From contig JAQTHY010000001.1 of assembly GCA_029433345.1 (NCBI GenBank), positions 1,426,001-1,490,000 on the forward strand: a DNA stretch of 64,000 bases. Direction: 5' to 3'. The stretch comes from Orbaceae bacterium ESL0727 (GTDB lineage: Bacteria; Pseudomonadota; Gammaproteobacteria; Enterobacterales; Orbaceae). A program made the position numbers and the translations under genes. The notes under the pieces were generated by a model. It was not told the origin of the DNA, made no database searches, and was given only the letters and a program-made list of their open reading frames with translations. This document shows, in pieces, positions 30,655 to 41,317 of the stretch. Every line of letters starts with the position of its first letter. The stretch's first letter is position 1.

Positions 30655-33111
30655 TTAGTATTTATTTCTGAGTAAGCGTAGCGCATTAGCCGTGACAATC
30701 GCGGTAGTACCTGAATCTGCCAGGACCGCGATCCAAAGGCCAGTTATGCCTAATAAGCTGGTGACCAAAAAGATCGCTTTTACCCCCAACGCAATGGTGA
30801 TATTTTGACGAATATTTCGATTCGCAAAACGTGTTAAGCGAATCAATTTCGGCAAACTTAATAAGCTATTTTTGGTTAACGCAGCATCGGCGGTTTCTAA
30901 GGCAACATCGCTACCGCTCCCCATCGCAATCCCCACGGTGGCAGTCTTCATGGCCGGTGAGTCATTAATACCATCACCGACCATCGCAATTGGCATAGTG
31001 GCACGGATTTTTTCAATTTCAGCTAATTTATCAGCCGGTAGAAGTTCGGCACGGTAATCGATATTGAGCTGCTCGGCGATAGCTTTTGCTGCGCGCGCAT
31101 TATCGCCCGTCAACATAAGGGTTTTTAGCCCTAAATGGTGCAATTGATTAATGGCGGCAACGGCATCTGATCTTAATATATCTTGTAAGGCGATCACGCC
31201 CAGTAATTGTTGCGCCGTGACAATAACCACAACAGTTTTACCGGCATTTTCCAGTTGTTGGATGCGGTTTTGATGATTTTCCGCCAAGGGTTGCGATACG
31301 GTTGTGATTTTATTAGGCGAAACAATATAAATCGTTTCCCCATTAATATCACCTTGAATACCGACGCCGGCAATCGCTTTACGATTCTCGGCTGGCACAA
31401 GCGCAATATGCTGCGCCGTTGCTGCATCGACAATCGCTTTAGCTAATGGGTGATGTGATCCCATTTCGATCGCCGCCGCCATAGTCAATAGATTTTGGCC
31501 ATTGTTAGGCGCTAAACTGTTAGGTGTTAATTCGTTAGAGAATAAGTCATTAGAGACTAATTCTTTAGAGAATAAATCATGCGTGAGCAAGTCGTTAGCA
31601 GCCGATTTGTCCGGTGATAATAAATCGGTAACCTGCGGTTTGCCTTCAGTTAAGGTGCCGGTTTTATCAAAGGCAACAACTTTAATGGCACCAATATTTT
31701 CTAAGGCGGCGCCGCCTTTAATTAACACCCCTTGCTTGGCTGCGCTGGATAAGGCCGACGTGATGACGGCAGGTGTAGAAATCACTAACGCACACGGGCA
31801 ACCAATTAATAATAAAGTTAGGCCACGGTAAATCCAGGTATACCAATCAGCGTGAAATAAAAGTGGTGGAATAATAATCACCAGCAGTGCCAATAACGCA
31901 ATAGCCGGCGTATAGTAGCGGCTAAATTTATCGATATAACGTTCAATTGGTGCTTTACGTTCTTCAGCATCTTCAATCAATTGTAAAATGCGATCCACCG
32001 CGTTTTGCCCCGCTTGCGACACCACTTTCAGTTGGATGGTGTTATCAATAACTAGTGATCCGGCCATAATTTTATCACCGGCCAAATAATTTACAGGGAT
32101 AGATTCACCGGTTAACGCGCTCTCATCAATGCTGGCTTGTTCACTGACCAAGATGACATCGGCCGGCAATCGTCCCCCCGAAGAAATTTCGATAATATCG
32201 TCAGGTTTTAAGGTATGGCTCGCGACAGTTTGGCGTTTACCATCAATGATCAGCACTGTTTCTTCTGGCATTAAGGTGACTAATGAGGAAATTCCTTGTT
32301 TGGCTTTGCTGGTGGCGACACCTTCTAGCATTTCTCCAATCATAAAGAGGAAGATCACCATAGTCGCTTCTTCGGCGGCACCAATAAACAGTGCGCCAAT
32401 GGCCGAAATACTCATTAACGATTCAATCGAAAATGGGGTACCACTGCGAATTAACACCCAGGCTTCTTTGGCGATGGGGATTAAGCCAATAATTGCCGTA
32501 ATAATAAAGGCGTATTCACCCAGCGTGTGATTAACTAGCAGGGTAAGATAACTGATGATAATCAGCGCCGCTAAAATTAACAGTGGTATAAACGCCTTTT
32601 TATCAAGACTATGTTGATGGGAATGGCCATGACTTGCCTGCTCGGGTGACGCATCGAAAATCGGCGTATAACCCAGTTCGGTTACTTTCTGTTCGATTAA
32701 TTTAATCACAGCGTTATCACGTTTAGGCAGAAAGACTACCAGTTTTTCAGTGGCAAAAATCAGTTTTACGTGTGCCCGTTGCTGTTGTGATATCGCCGGC
32801 AAGAGTTTTACGCCATTTTCAATTTTTTTAGCGCAGTGGGCACAATCCATGCCTTCTATTTTCCAACTTAATTTGATCAGATCACTTTGCCGGTCGGGAT
32901 CGTCAGTCGTATCACCGGGATCGTTTTGTGATGAATCCGATTGCAAGGTGTCTTGCACGTTTTCGTCATTAACATGAAGAGTCGGTTCACTGGTGTGACA
33001 ACAAAGATCATGTTGATGGGCGTGATTATGGGCAATATTTTGACAATGGCTATGACAGTTGTCATGCTCTTCATGATGAGGATGATTTTTAGAATTGTTA
33101 TTGTATAACAT
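30655..33111 (-). CDS. zntA: Zn2+/Cd2+/Pb2+-exporting P1B-type ATPase
   Basis: An 818-aa inner-membrane metal exporter. The first 50 residues are His-rich (HPHHEEHDNCHSHC...), followed by a heavy-metal-associated domain with GMDCAHC. The ion site CPC lies in LIGCPCALVIS, the phosphorylated Asp in DKTGTLTEG, and the hinge in MVGDGINDSPA. At 818 aa it is longer than E. coli ZntA (732). Part of the excess is the His-rich start and part is an in-frame repeated insertion after GKPQVTDLLS (NDLLTHDLFSKELVSNDLFS-type) in the nucleotide-binding domain. It diverges from the SetB-like gene. Confidence 0.93.
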   Translation of the reverse strand: MLYNNNSKNHPHHEEHDNCHSHCQNIAHNHAHQHDLCCHTSEPTLHVNDENVQDTLQSDSSQNDPGDTTDDPDRQSDLIKLSWKIEGMDCAHCAKKIENGVKLLPAISQQQRAHVKLIFATEKLVVFLPKRDNAVIKLIEQKVTELGYTPIFDASPEQASHGHSHQHSLDKKAFIPLLILAALIIISYLTLLVNHTLGEYAFIITAIIGLIPIAKEAWVLIRSGTPFSIESLMSISAIGALFIGAAEEATMVIFLFMIGEMLEGVATSKAKQGISSLVTLMPEETVLIIDGKRQTVASHTLKPDDIIEISSGGRLPADVILVSEQASIDESALTGESIPVNYLAGDKIMAGSLVIDNTIQLKVVSQAGQNAVDRILQLIEDAEERKAPIERYIDKFSRYYTPAIALLALLVIIIPPLLFHADWYTWIYRGLTLLLIGCPCALVISTPAVITSALSSAAKQGVLIKGGAALENIGAIKVVAFDKTGTLTEGKPQVTDLLSPDKSAANDLLTHDLFSKELVSNDLFSNELTPNSLAPNNGQNLLTMAAAIEMGSHHPLAKAIVDAATAQHIALVPAENRKAIAGVGIQGDINGETIYIVSPNKITTVSQPLAENHQNRIQQLENAGKTVVVIVTAQQLLGVIALQDILRSDAVAAINQLHHLGLKTLMLTGDNARAAKAIAEQLNIDYRAELLPADKLAEIEKIRATMPIAMVGDGINDSPAMKTATVGIAMGSGSDVALETADAALTKNSLLSLPKLIRLTRFANRNIRQNITIALGVKAIFLVTSLLGITGLWIAVLADSGTTAIVTANALRLLRNKY
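31500..31615 (-). repeat. In-frame degenerate repeat inside zntA
   Basis: Roughly six units of 15-18 nt (variants of TTAGAGAATAAGTCA) encode [SN]-[ND]-[DE]-L-F/L-x repeats in the nucleotide-binding domain, where other ZntA proteins have a short loop. All changes are multiples of three. Confidence 0.7.
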
Positions 33112-33219
33112 AACGTTACCTTTATTATGAATGATTTTTATTGTACACTGAAATAGTGAAAAAGACAGAGGTATTTAGTCTACACTAAATTTAACTTCCT
33201 GCTATTGTTGAGGTGCGTC

Positions 33220-34422
33220 ATGTTCAATCATCATCCTACCCCGTTTCGCCAAAAAAGAAGTGTCATTTTTGCCGCGTTTTTGATTACCACCTTTATTATT
33301 GGTGTTGCTGGTGCCTTGCAATCACCGACATTAAGCCGTTTTTTAACTTTCGAGATTAAAGCCTCGCCCATTTTTGTGGGGTTATTTTATTCGGTGAATG
33401 CGATTGCCAGTATTGTTGGCAGTTTTTTATTGGCTAAATATTCAGACATAAAAGGGGATCGACGCAATATCGTGATGTTTTGCTGTCTTATGGGAATCTG
33501 TAACAGTATTACGTTTGCCTTTACCCGTTATTATTTTGTGCTGGTCACTGTCGGTGTCTTTTTTGCAGCGTTGTCTTCGGCGGCGATGCCACAAATTTTT
33601 GCCTTAGCGCGCGAATATGCGATGAAAACAGGCCGTAATGTGGTGTCGTTTAACTCCTTAATTCGTGCACAACTGTCGTTAGCCTGGGTAATTGGGCCAC
33701 CGTTATCGTTCACACTTGTGATGCATTATGGTTTTACCAGTATGTATTTAAGTGCGGCATCTATGTTTTTGGTGTCGATTATCTTTGTCTCTATCTTTTT
33801 GCCCGCCGTTGAAAAAAATCCCCGTCCTGCCAGCAATACGCAAACCGAGATTGAGCAGGCGAATGCGCCGATTTTCAAAAATAAAAATGTGGTATTTCTA
33901 TTTATTGCGACCATTTTTATGTGGACATCCAATATGATGTATCTTATTGATATGCCACTTTATGTCGATACCACCTTACATTTACCCGATACATTACCTG
34001 GCCACCTTATGGGGATGGCAGCAGGGTTAGAAATTCCGATCATGTTAATGTCGAGCTTTTTGGTGCCACATGTGGGCAAACGTAATCTCTTTTTTATTGC
34101 TATCACGAGCGGCATCATCTTTTATAGCGGTATTTTGTTATTTAGTAATGAAGTGGCGCTGGTGGTGCTACAGATTTTCAATGCGATTTTTATTGGGATC
34201 GTCGCCAATATTGGTATTATCTATTTTCAAGACCTGTTGCCGACACGCATGGGTGTTGCCTCGACGTTATTTAATAATGGCGTGACCTGTAGTGTGATTT
34301 TAGCCGGTATGTTCCAAGGCATTGTATCCGAAAAGTATGGTCACCACGCTATCTATTGGATCGCGCTGGTTATGCTTGCGCTGTCGTTTGTGGTATGTAC
34401 ATTTGTGAAATCAGTAAAATAA
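33220..34422 (+). CDS. MFS sugar efflux transporter (SetA/SetB-like)
   Basis: A 400-aa, 12-helix major facilitator. The pattern GALQSPTLSRFL...PIFVGLFYSVNAI and the MFS motif KYSDIKGDRRN match the sugar efflux transporters SetA/SetB/SotA, as does ALAREYAMKTGRNVVSFNSLIRAQLSLAWVIGPPLSF. It probably exports sugars or sugar phosphates' analogues across the inner membrane. I use the ATG at 33220 (GAGG upstream); the frame is open from 33205. It is monocistronic and divergent from zntA. Confidence 0.85.
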   Translation: MFNHHPTPFRQKRSVIFAAFLITTFIIGVAGALQSPTLSRFLTFEIKASPIFVGLFYSVNAIASIVGSFLLAKYSDIKGDRRNIVMFCCLMGICNSITFAFTRYYFVLVTVGVFFAALSSAAMPQIFALAREYAMKTGRNVVSFNSLIRAQLSLAWVIGPPLSFTLVMHYGFTSMYLSAASMFLVSIIFVSIFLPAVEKNPRPASNTQTEIEQANAPIFKNKNVVFLFIATIFMWTSNMMYLIDMPLYVDTTLHLPDTLPGHLMGMAAGLEIPIMLMSSFLVPHVGKRNLFFIAITSGIIFYSGILLFSNEVALVVLQIFNAIFIGIVANIGIIYFQDLLPTRMGVASTLFNNGVTCSVILAGMFQGIVSEKYGHHAIYWIALVMLALSFVVCTFVKSVK

Positions 34423-34572
34423 GTATTGTGTATTGATCATTGAGTATTGGATGTCGGACATAGCACATAGCAATCGCGCAATGTCCGATACTGTTTAGAT
34501 TTTGTCAGCAAACCCTCTAAAGGGGGACACCATTTTGCGGCGCGTGGTCAGCGAAATGCGTCTGTTAAAAAG

Positions 34573-34602
34573 TTTCAGAACTGCTACCCATTTCAATCAG
34601 TT
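34573..34602 (+). repeat. Dispersed intergenic repeat, copy D
   Basis: A 30-nt sequence starting TTTCAGAACTGCTACCC and identical to 57218-57247. It shares its first 11 nt with the 30-bp repeats at 4993, 40892 and 59226. It lies in the convergent gap between the SetB-like gene and surE. Confidence 0.8.
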
Positions 34603-34632
34603 AAGAAAGCATTTTGCCTATTGCTCAAAACG

Positions 34633-35412
34633 TTATTGATCAAAGTATTGTTGCAATTGTAGATAACAGTCGTGATTGGTGCGGTCATAGCCAATTGGCG
34701 TAATCGCAATATAGCCATTATTGGCGGCATTGAGTTCTTGCACGGTTCCCGGCGTGTGGGTATTGCGTTTGGCTCTAAACCAAAAATAGTCATTATTTTC
34801 TGGATCCTTGGTCGGTGTGATGACAAATTCACTCACATCAGCCGGGCCTTGTTTGGTGATTTTGATGCCTTTGACTGCTTTAGCGTCACAGGATGGGAAA
34901 TTGATATTCATACAGATGTTTTGCGGTAAGGTGAGCGTCAATAATTGCCGAATAATCGACTTCGCATAGTGTTGTGAGGCATCCCACGTGGTAGGGGAGC
35001 CATCTTCGTGATTCAGTTGGCTTAGTGCGATAGCCGGTATGCCTAATGTGGTCGCCATCATCGCGGCGCCGACGGTTCCTGATAAAATTGTTTCGAACCC
35101 AACATTCGACCCATTATTAATGCCAGATAAGACTAAATCAGGCAGGTGATCTTTCATTGCATATTGGATGGCAAATAGTGTGCAATCAGCAGGGGTACCA
35201 TAGACGGCGAACTCTCTTTCGGACCGTTTGGTCACGCGGAATGGGGCTTTTAAGCTGACTGCGCATGAAACGCCACTTTGATCAATAATGGGCGCGACAA
35301 CCCAAACTTCATTGGCAATTTGTGCCGCAATATTTTTTAGCAGTGCGATGCCTGGGGCATCGATACCATCGTCATTAACAAGCAAGACGCGATTAACGCT
35401 TTTGGTTGACAT
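34633..35412 (-). CDS. surE: SurE 5'/3'-nucleotidase
   Basis: A 259-aa metal-dependent nucleoside monophosphate phosphatase. The N-terminal metal site is intact (N13-D14-D15-G in LLVNDDGIDAPG), as are the DQSG loop, GTPADCTLFA and LVLSGINNGSNVG. In E. coli surE sits with pcm, nlpD and rpoS. Here it stands alone, flanked by non-coding DNA of about 210 and 240 nt, neither of which shows a gene. Confidence 0.96.
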   Translation of the reverse strand: MSTKSVNRVLLVNDDGIDAPGIALLKNIAAQIANEVWVVAPIIDQSGVSCAVSLKAPFRVTKRSEREFAVYGTPADCTLFAIQYAMKDHLPDLVLSGINNGSNVGFETILSGTVGAAMMATTLGIPAIALSQLNHEDGSPTTWDASQHYAKSIIRQLLTLTLPQNICMNINFPSCDAKAVKGIKITKQGPADVSEFVITPTKDPENNDYFWFRAKRNTHTPGTVQELNAANNGYIAITPIGYDRTNHDCYLQLQQYFDQ

Positions 35413-35655
35413 AAGTTATCCTTGGTTTTATCGAGTTATTATCATGTTATTTTGCGTTGTCATTTATTTCAAAAGGGGAATGCAATGTATAGTAGCGCAT
35501 CGAATTATTTTTTTAAATGAATTATTCAGGAATTGTGATGATTGCTGTTTGATTTAGGCTCACGGTCTGTTGTTTGCATGGCAACGCCGTTGCTGACGCG
35601 CTTGGCTGCGCTAAATCGATTTTTGTGAACGCACTAAAGCAGTTTTTGCCATCAA

Positions 35656-36906
35656 CTAAATCAGTTTTTTAAATAAATAATAAGCAAAACTGCCCATAAA
35701 TAGCGTGATGGCATACAGCTTCCATAAGCTGTGCCAAATAATCGTAAAATCGGCGCCTTTTAAATAGATCTGTTTGGTGATTTCAGTAAAGTGGCGTACC
35801 GGATTGATTTCGGTCAGATATTGTAAAACGCGTGGCATATTTTCGACCGGTGAAATATAGCCAGATAATAAAACCGCCGGCACCATAAACACAATAATCG
35901 CAATAAAGGCTTGTTGTTGGGTAGAACAGAGGGCCGAGATAAACAGCCCAAAGCCAATTAACGATAATCCATAACTGATAATGCAAAGGTAATAGACAAT
36001 CAGTGATCCTTGAAACGGAATTTGATAAAACAGTATCCCTGCGATTAACACGATGGTACTTTGTAAGGTTGCCACAATGATGGCGGGAATCGCTTTGCCG
36101 ATAAAAATCTGTAGCGTGGTTAACGGGGAGACACGCAACTGATCTAAGGTGCCTTGTTCTCGCTCTCTGGCAACCGAAAGGGAAGTGACAATCATCACAC
36201 CAATAGTGGTGATCAATGCGACCAGGGAAGGCAGCACGAAGTATTGATAATCCAAATTGGCATTAAACCAATGGCGAATAACCAGCTGATTGTTGTTGGG
36301 ACTGCTGTTATAGATAGGGTTATAAAGACTGTTTTGATTACTATTTGGGGTACTGTTCTGATCACCGTTTTGGGTGTTGTTTGGCGTATTGTTCAGGTTA
36401 GGCTTTTGGTTATTGCTTTGATAATTGGGCTGTTCACGGAGAAAATCGTGTTGATATTGCGTGATCACTTGTTGGACATAATTTGCCGCAATTTGTGAAC
36501 TGTTGGATTTTCGGCCATCTAAAATAATCTGCAATTGGGGCGATTGGCCAGTGAGTAATTTGCGCGAAAAATCAGCCGGAAATTGCACGACGACGAGCGC
36601 TTTTTGTTGATTAATCGCATCTTCTACCGCTTGTTGGGAATCTAACACTAACACATGCGAAAAATTATTGACATGCGCTAAACGTGCAATAATGTCGGTG
36701 GTGGGCTGATCAACCGTTTGGCGAAAGACAGCAATAGTGGCGTTATTGACATTTAGCGTCGCCGCGAACGGGAATAGAACCACTTGGATTATCACCGGTA
36801 TGATTAAAATAATGCGCGTCTGCTTATCTTGCCATAACAGTAATAGCTCTTTTTTGATTAAGGTGAATATACGGTGAAAAGTGGTTGGATTGATAAAAGT
36901 GATCAT
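35656..36906 (-). CDS. ABC-2 type exporter permease (YbhR/YhhJ-like)
   Basis: A 416-aa inner-membrane permease. It has an N-terminal membrane helix (about 28-48), a large periplasmic domain, then five helices in the C-terminal half, with the ABC-2 signature [16 protein letters not shown]. The periplasmic domain carries an Asn-rich insertion (about residues 160-205: [20 protein letters not shown]-type) that explains the extra length over E. coli YbhR (368 aa). It is the last gene of a four-gene exporter operon. Confidence 0.85.
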   Translation of the reverse strand: MITFINPTTFHRIFTLIKKELLLLWQDKQTRIILIIPVIIQVVLFPFAATLNVNNATIAVFRQTVDQPTTDIIARLAHVNNFSHVLVLDSQQAVEDAINQQKALVVVQFPADFSRKLLTGQSPQLQIILDGRKSNSSQIAANYVQQVITQYQHDFLREQPNYQSNNQKPNLNNTPNNTQNGDQNSTPNSNQNSLYNPIYNSSPNNNQLVIRHWFNANLDYQYFVLPSLVALITTIGVMIVTSLSVAREREQGTLDQLRVSPLTTLQIFIGKAIPAIIVATLQSTIVLIAGILFYQIPFQGSLIVYYLCIISYGLSLIGFGLFISALCSTQQQAFIAIIVFMVPAVLLSGYISPVENMPRVLQYLTEINPVRHFTEITKQIYLKGADFTIIWHSLWKLYAITLFMGSFAYYLFKKLI

Positions 36907-36923
36907 ACGGTTTTCCTTTTACC

Positions 36924-38042
36924 TTAATCTAATTGGAGACGTGTTTTTTTGATGGTGATGGTAAGGAGTAATACCATAAAGATCACCAAAAAGAGCACGT
37001 TGATCATTAATACGGATCCAATATCACCCGCCAAAAAGAGCGTTTGCATGATATTGACGTAGTAACGAGCCGGAATGATGTAGGTGGCGAGCCGCACAAG
37101 GAGTGGCATACTGTCAACTTCAAAGACAAATCCCGATAACATGACTGACGGTAAAAAGGCGACATTGAGCGCGATCATCGCCGCGTTAAATTGATTACGG
37201 GTTAGGGTCGAGATGAGCAAGCCTAATCCTAAAACGGTAAAGAGAAATAGGCTACTGGTTAGTAACAGTAAGAGCAATGAACCGCGGAAAGGGACATGCA
37301 TAATAAAAACGGTGATGATAAAACAGATCACTAAGGCAATCAGACCCAGTAAATAATAGGGTAATAGTTTAGAGAGCAGTAATTCTAGCTTGGTCATGGG
37401 GGTCGAGAGCAGGGCTTCCATGGTGCCGGATTCCCATTCGCGGGCAATCACCAGCGAGGTTAAGATCGAGCCAATGACAGTCATAATAATGGTGATGGCG
37501 CCCGGTAAAATAAAATATTGGCTAATGGCGGCGGAATTAAACCAATAACGTAATTCAGTTTGAATGCCGGTCGGCGGCGTTGTGAGGGTGTCTTCGTTTT
37601 GCTGTTGTAACCAAATTTGCCAAATAGCACTCATATAAGCTTGCACAAAATTGGCAATGTTAGGTTCGCTGCCATCGGTAATGAGCTGTATGGTGGCGTG
37701 TTGAGTGGCGAATTGTTGCGCGAAATTGACCGGGATGACGACGATGCCGCGAATTTCGCTGCGGTTAAGTTTCTGTACCAGTTCTGCACGATGTGAACCG
37801 ATTATCGGCTCAATATAAGGTGATCCATTGAGGACGTGAAGGAACGCATTCGCCGGCTGGCTCTGCTGTTCGACTAAGACACCAATACGCAATTTATTGG
37901 AATCGAGATTAATCCCATAACCAAAAATAAAAAGTAATAGTAGCGGGATGATAACGGCAATGAGTAAGCTACTCGGATCGCGTAAGATAAGTTTGCTCTC
38001 TTTTCTGCAAAGGGTGAGGGTACGGGCAAATGAGAATGTCAT
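36924..38042 (-). CDS. ABC-2 type exporter permease (YbhS-like)
   Basis: A 372-aa permease with the same layout as its neighbour: a helix near residues 22-44, a periplasmic domain, then helices from about 175. The ABC-2 motif [18 protein letters not shown] is clear. Its start overlaps the ATPase stop (GTCAT junction at 38039-38042) and 17 nt separate it from the YbhR-like gene. The two permeases probably form a heterodimer for drug or cation export, as proposed for YbhFSR. Confidence 0.88.
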   Translation of the reverse strand: MTFSFARTLTLCRKESKLILRDPSSLLIAVIIPLLLLFIFGYGINLDSNKLRIGVLVEQQSQPANAFLHVLNGSPYIEPIIGSHRAELVQKLNRSEIRGIVVIPVNFAQQFATQHATIQLITDGSEPNIANFVQAYMSAIWQIWLQQQNEDTLTTPPTGIQTELRYWFNSAAISQYFILPGAITIIMTVIGSILTSLVIAREWESGTMEALLSTPMTKLELLLSKLLPYYLLGLIALVICFIITVFIMHVPFRGSLLLLLLTSSLFLFTVLGLGLLISTLTRNQFNAAMIALNVAFLPSVMLSGFVFEVDSMPLLVRLATYIIPARYYVNIMQTLFLAGDIGSVLMINVLFLVIFMVLLLTITIKKTRLQLD

Positions 38043-39760
38043 GCGGTCATCTTGGATTCTGAGTCGAGCACTAATTGAATGAATGTCTGTTCCATGGTTG
38101 CGTTTTCCCCCACTTTTTGTTTTAGTTCATTGGGCGATCCTAGCGCAATCAGTTTGCCACGATTTACTAAGGCAATGCGATCGCAATATTCGGCTTCATC
38201 CATAAAATGGGTGGTCACCATAACGGTTACGCCTTTGCTCACTAAACTGTTGATATGAATCCAAAATTCACGCCGTGTGATAGGATCGACCCCCGAGGTG
38301 GGCTCGTCAAGAAAGACAATTTCGGGATTATGCATTAATGCGCAAGCTAAGGCTAAACGTTGCTTAAAGCCTAACGGTAATTCGGCCGGTGTTTTATCTA
38401 AGATAGATTGGAAATTAAAGGCGCTGATCATCTCTTGGCTGCGCGCTTTTTGTTGCCGACCCATTAGGCCATAAATCCCCGAGAAAAAGGCAAGATTTTG
38501 CTGTACCGTCAATTTATCATAGAGTGAAAAACGTTGTGCCATATAACCCAGTTTTTGCCTCACTTGAGCGGCACTTTTTTTCAGATCTAAGCCAAGAACT
38601 AATGCTTGCCCAGCGCTAATAGAGAGCAGGCCACACATCATTTTAAAGGTGGTGGATTTGCCGGCACCATTTGGGCCGAGTAAGCCAAAAATTTCGCCAC
38701 GCTTAACGCTAAAATTGACATGATCGGTTGCGGTAAAGGTGCCGAAAGTGCGCGTGAGCCCTTTTGCTTCAATCACAATATCATTAGGTGAACCGTTGAA
38801 GGTCGGCATGATTTGAGTTAACACTGATTGCTTCTGTTTTATGCCACCTAATAAATCAATAAAGGCGTCTTCAAAGCGCCCTTGGGTTGGGGTGGCGGTA
38901 ATATCGTGGCTAGGTAATGCCGCGATCACCGGTTCGATCGGTTGTTCGGGTTTTAAAATAAGGCGAATATCATTGCCTTCAATAACGCCATCACTGATCG
39001 CCGGTAATTTTAGGGCATCAAGCAGTAATTGACGATGTGAATAGGTTGACTTCAGCGCATAAACGCGTCCTTCTACACGCTGGGTCAGATGAGTGGGTTT
39101 ACCGCGAAAAATTAGTTCCCCTTGGTTGAGTAATAAAATATCTTGGCACTGTTCTGCTTCATCAAGGTAAGAGGTGCTCCAAATAATTAACATGCCTTCA
39201 TTGGCTAAGCTGTGCACCATTTTCCAGAGCTCTTGCCTTGAAATAGGATCGACACCGACGCCCGGTTCATCCAGCAATAGAACTTGGGGATTACCTAATA
39301 ATGTGCAAGCTAGCCCTAATTTCTGCTTCATTCCCCCCGATAGTTTACCGGCTAAGCGATCCGTAAATCGGGCGAGATCAGTAAAGGCCAGTAGTTTGTC
39401 GAATCTATCTTGCCGTGTTTGCCCGTGAATTTGCCGTAAATCAGCAAACAGATTCAGGTTTTCGGCCACCGTCAGGTTTTCGTACAGACTAAATTTTTGT
39501 GGCATGTAACCTAAAATAGCGCGTAGCGATGCGCGATCGTCGAGAGGATTCAATCCGGCCACCGTCATGTTACCTTGGGTGGGTGAGAGCAAGCCGTCCA
39601 TCATTCTCAGCAATGTGGTTTTACCTGCACCATCGGGGCCAACTAAGCCGGTGACGCCATCGCTGTTAATGGTTAACGATAGCGGTTTGATGGCTAGGGT
39701 GTCTTGACCAAACTGTTTTTCAATATGGTGTAAAATGATTTGGTTCATGGTTGTTATCAT
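38039..39760 (-). CDS. ABC exporter ATPase with two fused nucleotide-binding domains (YbhF-like)
   Basis: 573 aa, close to E. coli YbhF (578). The first domain has Walker [12 protein letters not shown], signature [12 protein letters not shown] and Walker [13 protein letters not shown]. The second has [11 protein letters not shown], a divergent signature [12 protein letters not shown] and [14 protein letters not shown]. Energises the YbhR/YbhS-like permeases. It begins 104 nt after the membrane-fusion gene. Confidence 0.92.
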   Translation of the reverse strand: MITTMNQIILHHIEKQFGQDTLAIKPLSLTINSDGVTGLVGPDGAGKTTLLRMMDGLLSPTQGNMTVAGLNPLDDRASLRAILGYMPQKFSLYENLTVAENLNLFADLRQIHGQTRQDRFDKLLAFTDLARFTDRLAGKLSGGMKQKLGLACTLLGNPQVLLLDEPGVGVDPISRQELWKMVHSLANEGMLIIWSTSYLDEAEQCQDILLLNQGELIFRGKPTHLTQRVEGRVYALKSTYSHRQLLLDALKLPAISDGVIEGNDIRLILKPEQPIEPVIAALPSHDITATPTQGRFEDAFIDLLGGIKQKQSVLTQIMPTFNGSPNDIVIEAKGLTRTFGTFTATDHVNFSVKRGEIFGLLGPNGAGKSTTFKMMCGLLSISAGQALVLGLDLKKSAAQVRQKLGYMAQRFSLYDKLTVQQNLAFFSGIYGLMGRQQKARSQEMISAFNFQSILDKTPAELPLGFKQRLALACALMHNPEIVFLDEPTSGVDPITRREFWIHINSLVSKGVTVMVTTHFMDEAEYCDRIALVNRGKLIALGSPNELKQKVGENATMEQTFIQLVLDSESKMTA

Positions 39761-39863
39761 TCCGCGTCAATCAGTCGTGTGCGTGTCGACTCTTCAGTTC
39801 ACTATTTTAGTTTAATGCGCAGATTGCATGCGTCAGTTTAATACGTTAATTTAAAATATTGAT

Positions 39864-40853
39864 TTAAGGTTTCAGCTCAATAGTGACCGGCATACCTTGG
39901 CGTAACATATCATCGGCTTTGCCGTCACCGGTTTCGTCTATTTGGATACGCAGTCGATAGACTAAATCTGTCCGTAATGTGGTGGTTTCTACCGTTTTTG
40001 GGGTAAATTCAGCAGTTGGCGAAACAAAGCCAATTTTGCCGATGTACGGTTTATCGGGGCGGCCATCACGATAAATATAGACGGTGCTGCCGGGGATCGC
40101 TTGCGCAAGATTCACTTCATCAATATAAGCGCGTACCCAAACAGGGTGATCGAGCGAAATCGAATAAACCGGTAAGCCAGCCGGGAGGAGGGTGCCGGTT
40201 TCGATAGCGCGCGTTAAAATAGTCCCATTGCTTGGTGCATAAAGGGTGGTATCGGTCAGATTGAGCTCCGCTTGTGCCACTTGTGCGGTGGCCACTGCCA
40301 CTGCGGCTTTGGCTGAGTCGATCTCTTCTTGACGATAACCGGTTGTCAATTGCGCTAATTTATTTTGGGCAGTTTGCCAATTGGCTTTCGCTTGATTGCG
40401 CAAGGTTAAGCTGTTATCAAGAGCATCTTTTGAGATGGCGGCTGTTTTCATCAATTTTGCCATCCGTTGGTAATTGTTTTCGGCATAGTCATACGCAGCG
40501 CGATATTGTGCCACTTGTGCGGTGGCTTGGGCAATCTCTTCTTTTCGATAACCACGCGTCACTAAATCAAGCTGGGCTTGCTGTACCATTAAATTTGCTT
40601 TGGCTTGTTCTAAGGCAATGCGATAAGGCTGATCATCTAATTTGGCCAGCCGATCACCTTGTTTGACATGATCGCCTTCTTCTTTATCGAGCTGAATTAA
40701 TCGCCCCGCCACACGAAAGCTGCTGTTGACGGTGCGAATATCCACATTGCCATAGAGCAATAAAGGTGAACGATTTTCGCTATATCGCCAAATGGCGTAG
40801 CCTAGGCTGATCACGATTAGTAACAGTAAACCTAATAGGATTTTCTTTTTCAT
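39864..40853 (-). CDS. HlyD/MFP membrane-fusion protein (YbhG-like)
   Basis: A 329-aa periplasmic adaptor. It has one N-terminal membrane anchor (about 5-22), a lipoyl/barrel-sandwich half-motif (GRLIQLDKEEGDHVKQGDRLAKLD), a long coiled coil with two repeated 'GYRKEEIAQATAQVAQYRAA / GYRQEEIDSAKAAVAVATAQ' segments, and a beta domain with LYAPSNGTILTRAIETGT. First gene of the operon with the YbhF-, YbhS- and YbhR-like proteins. The TetR regulator that heads the E. coli operon is not present upstream. Confidence 0.9.
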   Translation of the reverse strand: MKKKILLGLLLLIVISLGYAIWRYSENRSPLLLYGNVDIRTVNSSFRVAGRLIQLDKEEGDHVKQGDRLAKLDDQPYRIALEQAKANLMVQQAQLDLVTRGYRKEEIAQATAQVAQYRAAYDYAENNYQRMAKLMKTAAISKDALDNSLTLRNQAKANWQTAQNKLAQLTTGYRQEEIDSAKAAVAVATAQVAQAELNLTDTTLYAPSNGTILTRAIETGTLLPAGLPVYSISLDHPVWVRAYIDEVNLAQAIPGSTVYIYRDGRPDKPYIGKIGFVSPTAEFTPKTVETTTLRTDLVYRLRIQIDETGDGKADDMLRQGMPVTIELKP

Positions 40854-40891
40854 CGCTGAGTTCCCCTAAATTGCTGTCAAACATGGCAGAT

Positions 40892-40921
40892 TTTGACATA
40901 AACGGAGTATAGTTCTGAAAC
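40892..40921 (+). repeat. Dispersed intergenic repeat, copy B
   Basis: A 30-nt element starting TTTGACATAAACG and ending TAGTTCTGAAAC. Near-identical to 4993-5022 and to the reverse complement of 59226-59255. It lies 39 nt upstream of the exporter operon's first ATG, so it could overlap its promoter. Confidence 0.75.
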
Positions 40922-40993
40922 TTCCAAATATATTCGCATAAAATAGAATAGTTTTTATTCTTTTAGATTACACGTTTAAATTATTCTTACAAG

Positions 40994-41317
40994 TTACGAT
41001 TTCTCGGCAGCAAAGTCATCTAACTGTTTTATCAAGGCTAATAAGTCGGCAACGTTTTCCGCTTCTTTCAACGCTTCAGAAAAATAGGGATGCAGTGAAA
41101 AATGGCGAGGGAGCTCCGCTTTAGCGTCGATTAAGGCGCGCATGCGCGGAATAAAAATCCATTGTAGCCATTCCTGTGCCGCTAAAGTATCAATCGCAAA
41201 GGGTTGTTCACTTAAAAAAGCGTCAGCGGGGGGCGGTAGGCTCTGCCATAATGCTATTTTTTGCATTTCTTGCTGGATAGCATCTAATTGTGCGGTAATC
41301 TTATCGTTATATGTCAT
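40994..41317 (-). CDS. yqcC: YqcC-family (DUF446) protein
   Basis: A 107-aa small helical protein: QEMQKIALWQSLPPPADAFLSEQPFAIDTLAAQEWLQWIFIPRMRALI is the conserved core. Function unknown. The start is ATG 41317 (MTYNDKI), which overlaps the ampD stop by 11 nt. The frame is open further upstream inside ampD, but the family begins here. Likely translated with ampD. Confidence 0.85.
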   Translation of the reverse strand: MTYNDKITAQLDAIQQEMQKIALWQSLPPPADAFLSEQPFAIDTLAAQEWLQWIFIPRMRALIDAKAELPRHFSLHPYFSEALKEAENVADLLALIKQLDDFAAEKS